From assembly GCA_021790385.1 (NCBI GenBank), contig JAJYDW010000001.1:93651-157650 (forward strand): a stretch of 64,000 nt of DNA, given 5' to 3'. This stretch comes from Planctomycetota bacterium (GTDB lineage Bacteria; Planctomycetota; Phycisphaerae; WQYP01). The position numbers were made by a program, and so were the translations under genes. The notes below the pieces were generated by a model that saw only the letters and a program-made list of their open reading frames with translations, had not been told where the DNA came from and did not search any database. Positions 9,571-19,251 of this stretch are shown here, in pieces (position 1 is the first letter of the stretch; each line of letters begins with the position of its first letter).

Positions 9571-9708
9571 TTCGCGTGGGGAACGGACACAGTGCTGCAC
9601 GGCTACAGACAGGGATGTCTGTGCTACCCGGACGATTGCCGCCAAAACTCTGGCCGCGGTATGATGCCCCCGCGGTAAATACTGCACCGGCATCAGGATT
9701 GGGTTGCC

Positions 9709-12141
9709 ATGCTCTTACGGTCTGGTCAATGGAATTTTCCCATACGCCCGGTGCTGCTTATGCTGGCTCCGGCCACGGCAATTTGCGTGGTAACTCCGCA
9801 TACAATAGCGCAAGGTGCTCTGGACAATAGACCAGCCCAGCATGCAGCGTTGTCGCCGCACTTACCCGTTGGCCAGACGCTCACCGGTGGATTGAAATTA
9901 ACGCCCCGCGTACGCAGCCTGCAGGTAATCGGGGCGATTGACCATGGCGTAAAATATCTGCTGGCCCATGAGGATAGAACCACCCTGTGGGAAGGCTTTT
10001 GGCCCAATGACCCCAAGGCCCACACCAGCGGAAAAAGTCAGTTCCCGCGGCAATTCGGCGGTGAAACTGCATTGGTAACCCAGGCTCTGCTGGATGTGGG
10101 CCAGAGTTTGCATCTGCCGGCGCTGAACATCTATGCCCCGCCGCTGCGGCGAGCCATTCACTTTTTGGCCACACTGCATCCGCAATCCACTTATGTGGCG
10201 TCATTTCAGGCCAATGCCATGGCCTTGCTGCCGGCCAAACCACAATACCTGCGCGTGCTCAAGATGGATGCCCGGTACCTGCGTCAGGCTATGAATCACG
10301 ACGGAGCCTACACGTATTGGATTATTCCGCATTACCCTGGTTTCCGGCGGCCCCGGAATTTATGGGATAATTCCAACAGCCAGTACGGCGTACTGGGGTT
10401 GTGGGCCTGTGCGCATCAGGGGATTATTATTCCGCATAGCTATTGGCTGCGTGCGGCGCGGCATTGGCGCAGCGCCCAGAGTTTTTCCGGGGCCTGGGGT
10501 TACAGCAGTTCCAAGCCCATCCACCGGTCGCTCACCCCCTGGCGGGCCGCCGATTTTACTCCCGCCGGGCTGGCCAGCCTGCTGATTTGTGATGAATTCA
10601 TTCACCAGCAGCCCACGCTTCAGCCCCAGCCGGATCAATATGTACAGCGCGGCCTGGCCTGGATTCACCGACACTTCACCGGTAAACTCCGCAGCCTGTA
10701 TGAAATTTACAATTACGTGCGGCTGGGCCTGGCCTGCGGCCTGCAGACTTTTGCCGGGCACAACTGGTATGATGATTTTGCGAGGCATCTGGTGCGGGTG
10801 CAGTGCCGCGACGGCAGTTGGAAGGGGCACTTTATCGGGGCGGATCGCAACATAAGCACGGCCTATGCCCTGTTAACACTCGACCGCGGGCTGAACCCCA
10901 TTTTCATCAGCAAGCTGCAGTACAACAAAAGGTACAGCGGTGCGTGGAACGCCCGGCCGCGCGATGCCGCCAATTTTACCTCCTGGGTCAGCCGCACATT
11001 TGAAACGCCATTGAACTGGCAGGTGGTCAGTTTCAACACGCCGGTATCGGATTGGCTCAATTCTCCGCTGCTGCTGATTACCGGCGATGCCGATCCGCAT
11101 TTTACATCCGGCGATGTTCGCAAGCTGCGTCAATACCTTCATGCCGGCGGCATTATTCTGGCATCGTGTAACGGACGTTCCCCGTTGTTTCTAAAGGCCA
11201 TGATTCACTGCGCTCTGCAAACCGTGCATCAGCGCTATTCAGTCCAGCCGCTTGCGGCGGCCGACGTGCTTTACCATATTCAGCCGTGGCTGCACTTCAA
11301 ACGCAATGCGGGCCTGCTGGCCGTGAGCAATGGCGTGCGTTATCTGTGGATCATCAGTCCGCTGGACCTGGGGGGCGTGTGGCAGACGCGGCAATTCAAC
11401 CGCAAACGCGATTGGGAGATTCCCGCCAATTTGTATTTTTATGCCAATGGAAAAGGTGCGCTGTCCAACCGGCTGCATTCTCTGGCGGTGGCACCGTCAA
11501 CCGGGTCCATACATCAGCAAATATCCGTAGCGCAGATTCAATATAAGGGTCTTTGGAATCCGGAGCCAGGGGCATGGCCACGCATGGCGGCTCTGGCGGC
11601 AGATACCCATGGGCTGAAGGTGCAGCTTTCACACGTGCTTCTCACAGGGCTGCACGCGGCCACGTGCGATCTGGCAGTGATTACCGGCACCGGGCACTTT
11701 ACGTGGAGCCGCCCGCAGGTTGCCGCCCTTGGCCGCTACCTCCGGCATGGCGGGATGTTGCTGGGTGATGCTGCGGGAGGCAAGGCGCGCTTTACCGATT
11801 CATTCGTCAAGCTGATAAAATCGATTTTCCCGCACGTACCTTTGGTGCCGATTCCACTGACAGCGTCGCTGCTGCGGGGCACATTCCCGGGAGGCACCAA
11901 CCTTACGCACGTAAAATACCGCAAGTATGTGGCGGCGATGGACCGGCTGAAAACGCACCCCCACCTGCTGGGCATCAAATGGCATGGACGCTGGGCGGTG
12001 GTGTATTCGCAATATGACATCACCAGCGGCTTTCTGGGCACGCATACGTGGGGAATAAGAGGTTATGCTCCCTCATCCGCCCAGGCTTTGGCGGCGCAGA
12101 TCATGTTCTACAATGAGGCTGGGCACCACCTGCCACATTGA
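9709..12141 (+). CDS. DUF4159 domain protein with N-terminal prenyltransferase/squalene-cyclase-like repeats
   Basis: ALVTQALLDVGQSL, GVLGLWACAHQG; C-terminal QIQYKGLWNPEPGAWPRMAALAADTHGLKVQ and GGMLLGDAAGG typical of DUF4159. Confidence 0.75.
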   Translation: MLLRSGQWNFPIRPVLLMLAPATAICVVTPHTIAQGALDNRPAQHAALSPHLPVGQTLTGGLKLTPRVRSLQVIGAIDHGVKYLLAHEDRTTLWEGFWPNDPKAHTSGKSQFPRQFGGETALVTQALLDVGQSLHLPALNIYAPPLRRAIHFLATLHPQSTYVASFQANAMALLPAKPQYLRVLKMDARYLRQAMNHDGAYTYWIIPHYPGFRRPRNLWDNSNSQYGVLGLWACAHQGIIIPHSYWLRAARHWRSAQSFSGAWGYSSSKPIHRSLTPWRAADFTPAGLASLLICDEFIHQQPTLQPQPDQYVQRGLAWIHRHFTGKLRSLYEIYNYVRLGLACGLQTFAGHNWYDDFARHLVRVQCRDGSWKGHFIGADRNISTAYALLTLDRGLNPIFISKLQYNKRYSGAWNARPRDAANFTSWVSRTFETPLNWQVVSFNTPVSDWLNSPLLLITGDADPHFTSGDVRKLRQYLHAGGIILASCNGRSPLFLKAMIHCALQTVHQRYSVQPLAAADVLYHIQPWLHFKRNAGLLAVSNGVRYLWIISPLDLGGVWQTRQFNRKRDWEIPANLYFYANGKGALSNRLHSLAVAPSTGSIHQQISVAQIQYKGLWNPEPGAWPRMAALAADTHGLKVQLSHVLLTGLHAATCDLAVITGTGHFTWSRPQVAALGRYLRHGGMLLGDAAGGKARFTDSFVKLIKSIFPHVPLVPIPLTASLLRGTFPGGTNLTHVKYRKYVAAMDRLKTHPHLLGIKWHGRWAVVYSQYDITSGFLGTHTWGIRGYAPSSAQALAAQIMFYNEAGHHLPH

Positions 12142-12160
12142 TGTGTCCCGGCACGTTGAT

Positions 12161-12195
12161 CAGCGGTCAGCAGTTAGCGGTCAGCGATCAGCTTT
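12161..12195. repeat. 7-bp-period degenerate array, CAGCGGT type
   Basis: cagcggt cagcagt tagcggt cagcgat cagcttt. Confidence 0.8.
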
Positions 12196-12306
12196 CAACA
12201 AGCGGCGGGCTGCGTTTATTCGCAGCGGCTGGAGGGACCCAGCCGACTACGGGGATGTGCCAAAATGCCTGCGCCGTATTCATATGCGTTATTACCTGAC
12301 AGCCCA

Positions 12307-13767
12307 TTACGCCATGGCAATAGCCAAAATGGTGATGTCGTCGGTCTGCAAACGGCCCTGTGACCACAACTCCACAGCGCCAAATAAGCTCGGCGCGATG
12401 TTACCGAGCGGACTTTTGATATTGACCGCGAGTAAATCATGCACCTGCTGACGGCCAAACAGCATACCCTGGGGCGACATTGCTTCAGAAAGACCGTCGG
12501 TTAGCAGCACCACCCGCTCCGGGTAAGTCATGGGCAGCGTTTGGGATTGCCACTGCGCCTGGGCCGTTAGACCCATCAGGCCCCCTGTGGAATGCAAGGA
12601 CTCTACTTGCCCTGTCGCTCGCAGCAGATAACAGGTCTCGTGACCGGCGCTGGCATACTCGAGCGTATGCCGATGGGGATCTAATTTGACAACAATGATA
12701 GAGGCAAAATCTTCTTCCAACGCCACCTGGGTAAAAGTAGTATTCATTCTGGTAAGCACCCGGCCGGGATCAGTGTTTTCCGCCGTGGCCGCAAGAAAGA
12801 GTGTTTTGAGCATCGCTGCGCCCATGGCCGCTGGAACTCCATGGCCGGAAACATCCGCCACACAGGCGATGATCACTCCACCGGGGAGCATTTGAAAATC
12901 GAAATAATCTCCGCCGACAACGGCTGCGGGTCTATAGCCGACGGCTATGCGGGCTACGCCGTCGGGAACCGGCGGCTGGAGGTGCTGCTGAATACGCCGG
13001 GCTTTTTCAATGCGTTGTTGATCTTGTCGCCGGCTCTCGGCCAGATCTGTACTCATGGTATGAATGGCCGCCGCCAGAAATGCCATCTCCTGGCTGCTGC
13101 GAATGTCGGGAATATCCGCCTCAAGATGGCCCTGGCCAATAAGCTGCACTGCCGCCACCAACTGGCGCAGGGGCCGCGTTACCAATCGGATCAGCACCAT
13201 GCTGATGACCCCGGTGAGCACCAGCCCCAATACGGCAATAACGGCCAGCCACAGCAGTATCTGGTTCCGAATTCGTTGTTGCACACCCGCCACGTCTTCG
13301 CCGATGTACAACTGCACATGGCCGAGTCTTTCCGCGGCCACCATCACCCACCGCCGCCCCACCATCACCTGGTGGCTTGGCGTTCTGGCGGCCCGCCGCA
13401 CGACGGCATAAAAACTCTCCGGCTTTGCCCCGGCACGACCGCTCTGGAGCACCACATGCCCCATCCGTACCGCAATATAATGATCGGGCGAACCGGCCCC
13501 CGATTGCATCAACTGGCGGGAGGCATTGATATATTCCTGCACTTCCGGCCAGCCCTGGCCGCGCAATTCCTGCACACCGTCGGCGAGTGCCGCAGCCTCG
13601 GCATGAAGAGATTGGTAATGGTCTTGCAGGCGGCGGCGCAGTTCATGGTGATACAAAAACGCTAAAAACGCCAGCAGCCCGATGCCGAGAATCAAATTCA
13701 CCGACCAGAGCAGCTCAAACCGCAGGCTGCGCGGTTGCAAGATCCATCGTTGCGGGTCGAGTTTCAT
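12307..13767 (-). CDS. HAMP-containing PP2C-type (SpoIIE/RsbU-like) serine/threonine phosphatase
   Basis: TM + HAMP-like region, RIQQHLQPPVPDGVARIAVGYRPAAVVGGDYFDF, CVADVSGHGVPAAMGAAMLKTLF, VVLLTDGLSEAMSPQG. Start at MKLDPQ. Confidence 0.87.
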   Translation of the reverse strand: MKLDPQRWILQPRSLRFELLWSVNLILGIGLLAFLAFLYHHELRRRLQDHYQSLHAEAAALADGVQELRGQGWPEVQEYINASRQLMQSGAGSPDHYIAVRMGHVVLQSGRAGAKPESFYAVVRRAARTPSHQVMVGRRWVMVAAERLGHVQLYIGEDVAGVQQRIRNQILLWLAVIAVLGLVLTGVISMVLIRLVTRPLRQLVAAVQLIGQGHLEADIPDIRSSQEMAFLAAAIHTMSTDLAESRRQDQQRIEKARRIQQHLQPPVPDGVARIAVGYRPAAVVGGDYFDFQMLPGGVIIACVADVSGHGVPAAMGAAMLKTLFLAATAENTDPGRVLTRMNTTFTQVALEEDFASIIVVKLDPHRHTLEYASAGHETCYLLRATGQVESLHSTGGLMGLTAQAQWQSQTLPMTYPERVVLLTDGLSEAMSPQGMLFGRQQVHDLLAVNIKSPLGNIAPSLFGAVELWSQGRLQTDDITILAIAMA

Positions 13768-14159
13768 CTGGTTTACTCCATAGACGCAGGCCGCGGTGTA
13801 TGCCCACCGGGGAACAAAGGTCCCTTGGCGGATGGAACCTGCATCCTCCATGGATTTTTTATACCAGCTTTTTGGCCTGGACCTGAGCCACCGGCCAAAA
13901 TCGCCAATCCTGCAGCCAATCTGCCCGCCCACAGAATGATGCCCGCCACCACCCACCGAAAATACCAGGCTCGCTGCATAGGCGTGATCCTTGAGTGGTT
14001 GTCAAGAAATAACCTGTACCATGCGGCTGGTTCTTTGGGCCGTGGGCGTCGTTGTTCGCTCCTTACAGACCCATGGTCAGGGTACGCGCGTCGCTCACGC
14101 CTTGTCGGCGGCCAAAACTCCTGCGTCGTAAAAGATGAATTTATTTTTGCGCGGCCCCT

Positions 14160-15536
14160 TTAGTAAGAAAATTGCTCCGAATGGATACTGAACTGTGGCG
14201 CACCAATTTCGCGCAGCAGTCGCATGGTCGCTTCGGCCATGGCCGGCGGCCCGCAAACGTAATAATCCTTCTCCAGCACCTGCCCACGCAGCAATTCCGT
14301 CAGGATCTGCCGATTCAAGCGGCCCTGACAACCTTGCCAGCCGGCGGATGGACGACTTAACACATGCACCACCTGCAGTTGCGGTCGGTCCAGAGATTCC
14401 ATGGCCGCAAGTTCCTCCCGAAAGATGATATCCTCTTCGCTGCGGTTCACAAATACCAGCAGCACCGTCCGGTTGGCCTGGGTATCACGCAAATGCCGCA
14501 GCATGCTCATCAGCGGCGTGATGCCCACACCGCCGGCAATAAGAACCAACGGCCTTTCCGGCGCAGCGGTGAGATATGAAAACCGGCCAAACGGGCCGCG
14601 GATGTACGCCCGGTCGCCCGGCTTTATTTTTGGAACTTGGGCAGTGAAATCGCCGACGATTTTGATGGTGGAAGCGACGCCATCCACAGCAGCCGGGCTG
14701 GAGGATATCGAAAATGGATGCTCCTCCCGCGGCACCTCGGGGCTTAAAACAGTGATGTAGTGAAATTGGCCCGGAACATGCACGCGCCGATGTCGCGGCG
14801 ACACTGGAGCAAACGTGAGCGTCCATATATCCCGGGATTCCTGCTTTACGTTGGTAACTTCATGAAGAATTTTTCGATGATAAAAACGGTGAAACCACCG
14901 GTGATACGCATACGCTCCCAGGGCGCACGCGGCCAGGGCAAACCAGAGCGCCCGCGCCGGCCACGCGGCCAGATCTCCCCGGCCGCGGCCACCAATGCCC
15001 AGGACGATGCTGTGCACAAAGGCCAGCACCAGCACGAACACAACCATTCGTCCATGCCAGTTCCGCCAGCGCTGATATTCCAGGCGCAGGGACTGCCGCC
15101 ATATTGCGGTAATCACGGTTACCACCAATGTCAGCAAGGCCAACCGCCCCAACTCCGCCGGCCAGGGTACGATCAATCGCGTGAGCAGCCACCACCTGCC
15201 ACTGCCCCAGGCCAGCAGCACCGGATGGGCCAATAACATGAGCACGGCCAGCAGGCCCATAGCCCGATGAAACCGCAACAAATAATCGAGACCAAAAGGC
15301 GATTCCGTCCGCGGAATACGGGCCGCCAGAAAAAATTGCAGCACCAGAATGGCAAAGCCGGCCAAGGCCAGATTGTTGGACAGACCTTTCAAAAAGCCCT
15401 GGTGGCCCTGGTGTGGTTGGGTCAGGCGTACCAGCAGCAGCGGCGCGGCGATGACCAGGGCATACATGACAATCCAGAAAATCGCGGCCCGACGGCGCGG
15501 CAGATTCGGCACGGTGGAATTCATAAGGTTCTCCAT
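14160..15536 (-). CDS. Ferric reductase-like transmembrane / ferredoxin-NAD(P)H reductase family protein
   Basis: N-terminal helices with FHRAMGLLAVLMLLAHPVLLAW; HPFSISSSP FAD motif; VLIAGGVGITPLMSMLRHL; YYVCGPPAM. Confidence 0.88.
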   Translation of the reverse strand: MENLMNSTVPNLPRRRAAIFWIVMYALVIAAPLLLVRLTQPHQGHQGFLKGLSNNLALAGFAILVLQFFLAARIPRTESPFGLDYLLRFHRAMGLLAVLMLLAHPVLLAWGSGRWWLLTRLIVPWPAELGRLALLTLVVTVITAIWRQSLRLEYQRWRNWHGRMVVFVLVLAFVHSIVLGIGGRGRGDLAAWPARALWFALAACALGAYAYHRWFHRFYHRKILHEVTNVKQESRDIWTLTFAPVSPRHRRVHVPGQFHYITVLSPEVPREEHPFSISSSPAAVDGVASTIKIVGDFTAQVPKIKPGDRAYIRGPFGRFSYLTAAPERPLVLIAGGVGITPLMSMLRHLRDTQANRTVLLVFVNRSEEDIIFREELAAMESLDRPQLQVVHVLSRPSAGWQGCQGRLNRQILTELLRGQVLEKDYYVCGPPAMAEATMRLLREIGAPQFSIHSEQFSY

Positions 15537-15546
15537 CAATACTCGA

Positions 15547-16956
15547 TCAAAACTTAATGCCCACCTGCACCGTTGCCACCAGGGCGTTGGCGTACGTACC
15601 GCCGGGATGAATAACATATTGTAAATCCGGCTGCACATTCAGCCACGGCGTTACTTGAATGGAATAGAATCCTTCCACGATACATTCCGAGTTGTACGGT
15701 GTCTGGGCATGGCGGCTTAAATAAGCCCAACTGGCACCCAAACCAAGGTTGTCATCAGGTCGGCCGGGAATCGGCCCGCGCCAGCGCAGGCCGCCGAGCA
15801 GATTGCCGTCGATTGGGGTAAGTTTGCCGTTGGCCCAGCCATATTGGATGAAAGTACCGATGCGCGAGGCTGAGGAACCTGGCTGATGGTCTGATTTCCA
15901 TAACGTCTGATCGAGGTACACGTAAAAGCCATGGGCATCCTGCTGATAGGTTCCCGCATACGTCTGGAAGGTGCCGGTGTGGTACCATTCGCCCAGGGTT
16001 ACAGTGCCGCTTAAATGTGCCGGCCCCAGAAGATAGTTCACGCTTTGTTCGCCGATGGCCATCAGGCCGTAAGGATTTTCCACCGCGTTGGGATCGGCAC
16101 TGGCGACGGCGGGCAGAGTATTTTCGGTATTGCCGTCAAAAAGGCCCGCCTTCAACTGCAAATGCGTCCAGGGCTTCCAGCAGCCCTCACTGCCCCAGGC
16201 GGAAAACGGATAGCTGGGAAAAACAAAGATGGTGGGCGTAAAACCAAAAGAGCCGTTGAGGAATGGCTGTGCATCACGGATGTTGTCAAAATCATACGTG
16301 GTATCGATGCGCCCCAGCTTAAACCACAAGTCTTTACCGGCAAGTTCCTGCTTGTACCATATCTGATCCAGCCGGGCGGCGGGATTCTGGTCGATGGCGC
16401 TGATGGCCTGCACGGCCCCCACCAGATTAAGAGCCGGGTTTTCACCGCCGTGGGCCATGAAATCCACAAATGCGGTTCCCCCCTTCCAACCCAGGATCCG
16501 GGCAGTATTCAGCGTGAGTGAAACATCCAGGCGATAGCGCCAGTCGATGCGGTTGGTGCGGATACCGCCGGCAAAATTTTCGCTGGCGGCCTGCAGAAAA
16601 GAAACGGCCGGAATAATGCCGTGGTGCTGCAGGGCATCGCGTGCTCCCCACCAGTCGCCGGTAAGATTATCCCGATCCAGCATGCTTTGGGGCCGGTCAG
16701 CGCTAAACCAATCTCCGAAAGCGGTGGATAAGCCCGAAGCTGTTCCATCGGCCCGGCAGCCGCCGTGGTGTGGGCCGGCAAGGAAATAAATCAGCAGTAC
16801 CGCGGCAGAGAAAGGGAATCTAAAGCTATTTGGCCTGGGGATGCGGGCAAAAGGACATGGCCAGTGGATATTGGGGCTGCTGTTGAACCAGGTTCGCACG
16901 TCGCACACGCTGTTTGGGAGTTTACAGTCTTGGGTCCACCCAAACGCGGGCACCAT
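15547..16956 (-). CDS. Carbohydrate-selective porin, OprB family
   Basis: LTGDWWGARDALQHHGI, YRLDVSLTLNTARILGWKGGTAFVDFMAHGGENP, C-terminal VTPWLNVQPDLQYVIHPGG....VATVQVGIKF. Confidence 0.88.
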   Translation of the reverse strand: MVPAFGWTQDCKLPNSVCDVRTWFNSSPNIHWPCPFARIPRPNSFRFPFSAAVLLIYFLAGPHHGGCRADGTASGLSTAFGDWFSADRPQSMLDRDNLTGDWWGARDALQHHGIIPAVSFLQAASENFAGGIRTNRIDWRYRLDVSLTLNTARILGWKGGTAFVDFMAHGGENPALNLVGAVQAISAIDQNPAARLDQIWYKQELAGKDLWFKLGRIDTTYDFDNIRDAQPFLNGSFGFTPTIFVFPSYPFSAWGSEGCWKPWTHLQLKAGLFDGNTENTLPAVASADPNAVENPYGLMAIGEQSVNYLLGPAHLSGTVTLGEWYHTGTFQTYAGTYQQDAHGFYVYLDQTLWKSDHQPGSSASRIGTFIQYGWANGKLTPIDGNLLGGLRWRGPIPGRPDDNLGLGASWAYLSRHAQTPYNSECIVEGFYSIQVTPWLNVQPDLQYVIHPGGTYANALVATVQVGIKF

Positions 16957-17011
16957 GCGTCGGGCCTATAGGGATAATAGCCCATGGATCGTGGGGTGGC
17001 GAGCCTGCCGA

Positions 17012-17524
17012 TTATTTATGACTTAGATGTAATTTTCTGCGGTGATCGGACATATGGTCATGCGGCACGTGTACGCCGCAGGTATCGCACGTATCAGCCT
17101 TGTTAAAACATTCCGAGCACAGCAATTCGCCGGTCTTGCGAAACTCCGTCAGACGCAGGCGATCGGCGTGTGGCAGAGAATTTACGAGCGTTTGCAGGCG
17201 CGGCATGACGGGCAGCGTCGAATGGCAGCCGCTGCATGCGGCAAATTGCAGTTGCTTGAGCAGCAGGGCCATTTCGTGGCCGCGATTGGCGGGAATGGTA
17301 CCTCTTCCTTCGCACAGCGGGCACAGATGTCCCAGATAGGCATACACCGCATCACGAATTAATTCGCTTTTATTATTGACGGATGCAAGCAGCCCGGCCA
17401 GCGCGGCATCCACCTTGAAAGCCAGAATCCGGTCTTTGGGAGCGCGGGGTACCCGCCGCACGCGCGACCGGGGCGATGTTGCTACGGCCTGCCGTCCTGC
17501 TTTGACCAGTTTTTCTACTGCCAT
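17012..17524 (-). CDS. Ribbon-helix-helix-like protein with several CxxC zinc sites and a C2H2-like C-terminus
   Basis: ILAFKVDAALAGLLASVNNKSELIRDAVYAYL (RHH-like), CPLCEGRGTI, CSGCHS, CSECF, CDTCGVHVPHDHMSDHRRKLH. Confidence 0.55.
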   Translation of the reverse strand: MAVEKLVKAGRQAVATSPRSRVRRVPRAPKDRILAFKVDAALAGLLASVNNKSELIRDAVYAYLGHLCPLCEGRGTIPANRGHEMALLLKQLQFAACSGCHSTLPVMPRLQTLVNSLPHADRLRLTEFRKTGELLCSECFNKADTCDTCGVHVPHDHMSDHRRKLHLSHK

Positions 17525-17636
17525 AAGTTACTCCAAACCCGCGCGCGTGACGCGGTACCAAGTGATGGATTTTACTTCGTTATACGCCGGGTGGCAAACG
17601 GTATAAATCGGATTTTGTGCTGACAAGGCGGTGCGG

Positions 17637-19013
17637 TTATTGCGGCCGCACTTCCACGGCAGACCATTTTTCGGCAATGCGCACAAACAATTCATGTTCT
17701 TCGGCGGTGAAAGTGAGATCCCGCCGTTCCATGGCGATCTGGGCGATGGCCACGGCCTTGTTAAAATCGATGCGTTTGAAGCCTTCATCATCGAGCCAGG
17801 AAAAACTGGGAACAAATTTAGGCGGGTGCGAAACCAGGATATGGCTCGAAAATCCAATCACCGAACCGGTGCTTAAGTACGTGCCGATACCCAGCTTGGA
17901 GTGATCGCCGATGACAGCACCCAGAAAGTTCAACCCCGTAGCTACATCGGCGCCATTGATGGGCATGCGCACTTCGCCGTAGGTGTTTTTGAGGTTGCTG
18001 CCGGTGCTGCCCGCACCGATGTTGACCCATTCGCCAACCACGCTCTGGCCCAGAAAGCCGTAGTGCTGTTTATTGGAATTGCCCAGAAAAATGCAATTGC
18101 TTATTTCTCCGCCGAGGCGGCAGTTGGGACCAATACTGGTGTTTTCGCGAATGCAAGCGCCGGCCCGGATAATTGTCTGCCGGCCGATGGCGGCAGGCCC
18201 GGTAATGACAACATGGGGGTGAATTTCAGACCGCGATTCAATCATGATGGGTCCATGACGGGCATCGAGCACCGCGCCGGGGTAAATGGTAACATCCTTG
18301 TCGATGCACATATTTTCCGGGGCGAGCAGGTGTGCTCCGGGCATGGGCTCGGAAGCGATGCCGGGGGTACGGCGGGAAAAATCATCCCGCAGGGCCGGGC
18401 CGTTATGCGTGATGAGATCCCATGGATATTCAATTAAATCTGCCTCCGCCGGTGATACCCGTACCAGTGGAAGCATGTCGGCCAGAGTTTTGGTCCGCAC
18501 GATATTGCGCATATCGAGTTTGGCCAAATTTTTAGGGGAAAGATGCATCCAGGCGATATCGTGGCCCACTAACCCGGCGGTATCGGGTGGCGGTTCGGGA
18601 AAGGGTTTGCTCATGAGCCAGCGACTGCTGATAAAAATAGCCCCGTGTTTATTACGCAATGGTCCATTGACCCGCAATTTGATCGCGGCGCGTACACGCG
18701 GAGCCATGGTGTCGCGCACCACGACGCCATCGATGGGCCGCTGAATAAAAAGCATCATGCGGTCGAGCAGATCGCCGGCACCGCAGCGCAGCAGAAACGG
18801 CGGCCGGTAATAGGTAAGGGGATATAGCAGATCGACCTTGGTGTCTTCAAGAATAAAAATAGGAGCCATGTCGATTCCCCTGCGGGCGTGGGCCAATTCG
18901 TCAAGGGGCAAACGATGACCAGGGCTTGTTATAGAGCCACGCTCGACCAACGACCCGACAATTCGCTTATCGGGCGGAAGGGCAAAGAAAATTAAAAAAA
19001 GCCTCCGCCGCAA
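17637..19013 (-). CDS. Putative sugar nucleotidyltransferase/acyltransferase (GlmU-like, left-handed beta-helix)
   Basis: Hexapeptide-type TIRAGACIRENTSIGPNCRLGGEISNCIFLGNSNKQHYGFLGQSVVGEWVNIGAGSTGSNLKNTYGEVRM. Confidence 0.8.
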   Translation of the reverse strand: MRRRLFLIFFALPPDKRIVGSLVERGSITSPGHRLPLDELAHARRGIDMAPIFILEDTKVDLLYPLTYYRPPFLLRCGAGDLLDRMMLFIQRPIDGVVVRDTMAPRVRAAIKLRVNGPLRNKHGAIFISSRWLMSKPFPEPPPDTAGLVGHDIAWMHLSPKNLAKLDMRNIVRTKTLADMLPLVRVSPAEADLIEYPWDLITHNGPALRDDFSRRTPGIASEPMPGAHLLAPENMCIDKDVTIYPGAVLDARHGPIMIESRSEIHPHVVITGPAAIGRQTIIRAGACIRENTSIGPNCRLGGEISNCIFLGNSNKQHYGFLGQSVVGEWVNIGAGSTGSNLKNTYGEVRMPINGADVATGLNFLGAVIGDHSKLGIGTYLSTGSVIGFSSHILVSHPPKFVPSFSWLDDEGFKRIDFNKAVAIAQIAMERRDLTFTAEEHELFVRIAEKWSAVEVRPQ

Positions 19014-19251
19014 TGCCGTGAGTCGGTAAAGTTCGAACCCTTTTTACAAGGGCGGATGCGCAATATGCAGTTTCCGGACTTCCACAACTGTTTTGACCGG
19101 AGTCAAAACCAGGCTTGTCCTTCAAACCACGCGTCGCGGATCCTTTGTAATGTTCATCGGTCCGAAGCAATAAAGCCGACCTAACACGAACATGGCAGAG
19201 GGCAATTCACTTGTACCAAAGCGGAAACATAAAAGCAAGGATATTCCAGAG

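Noticed and set aside
12841-13665. 274-aa plus-strand ORF
   Set aside because: Antisense to the SpoIIE-type phosphatase; His/Pro-rich shadow translation.
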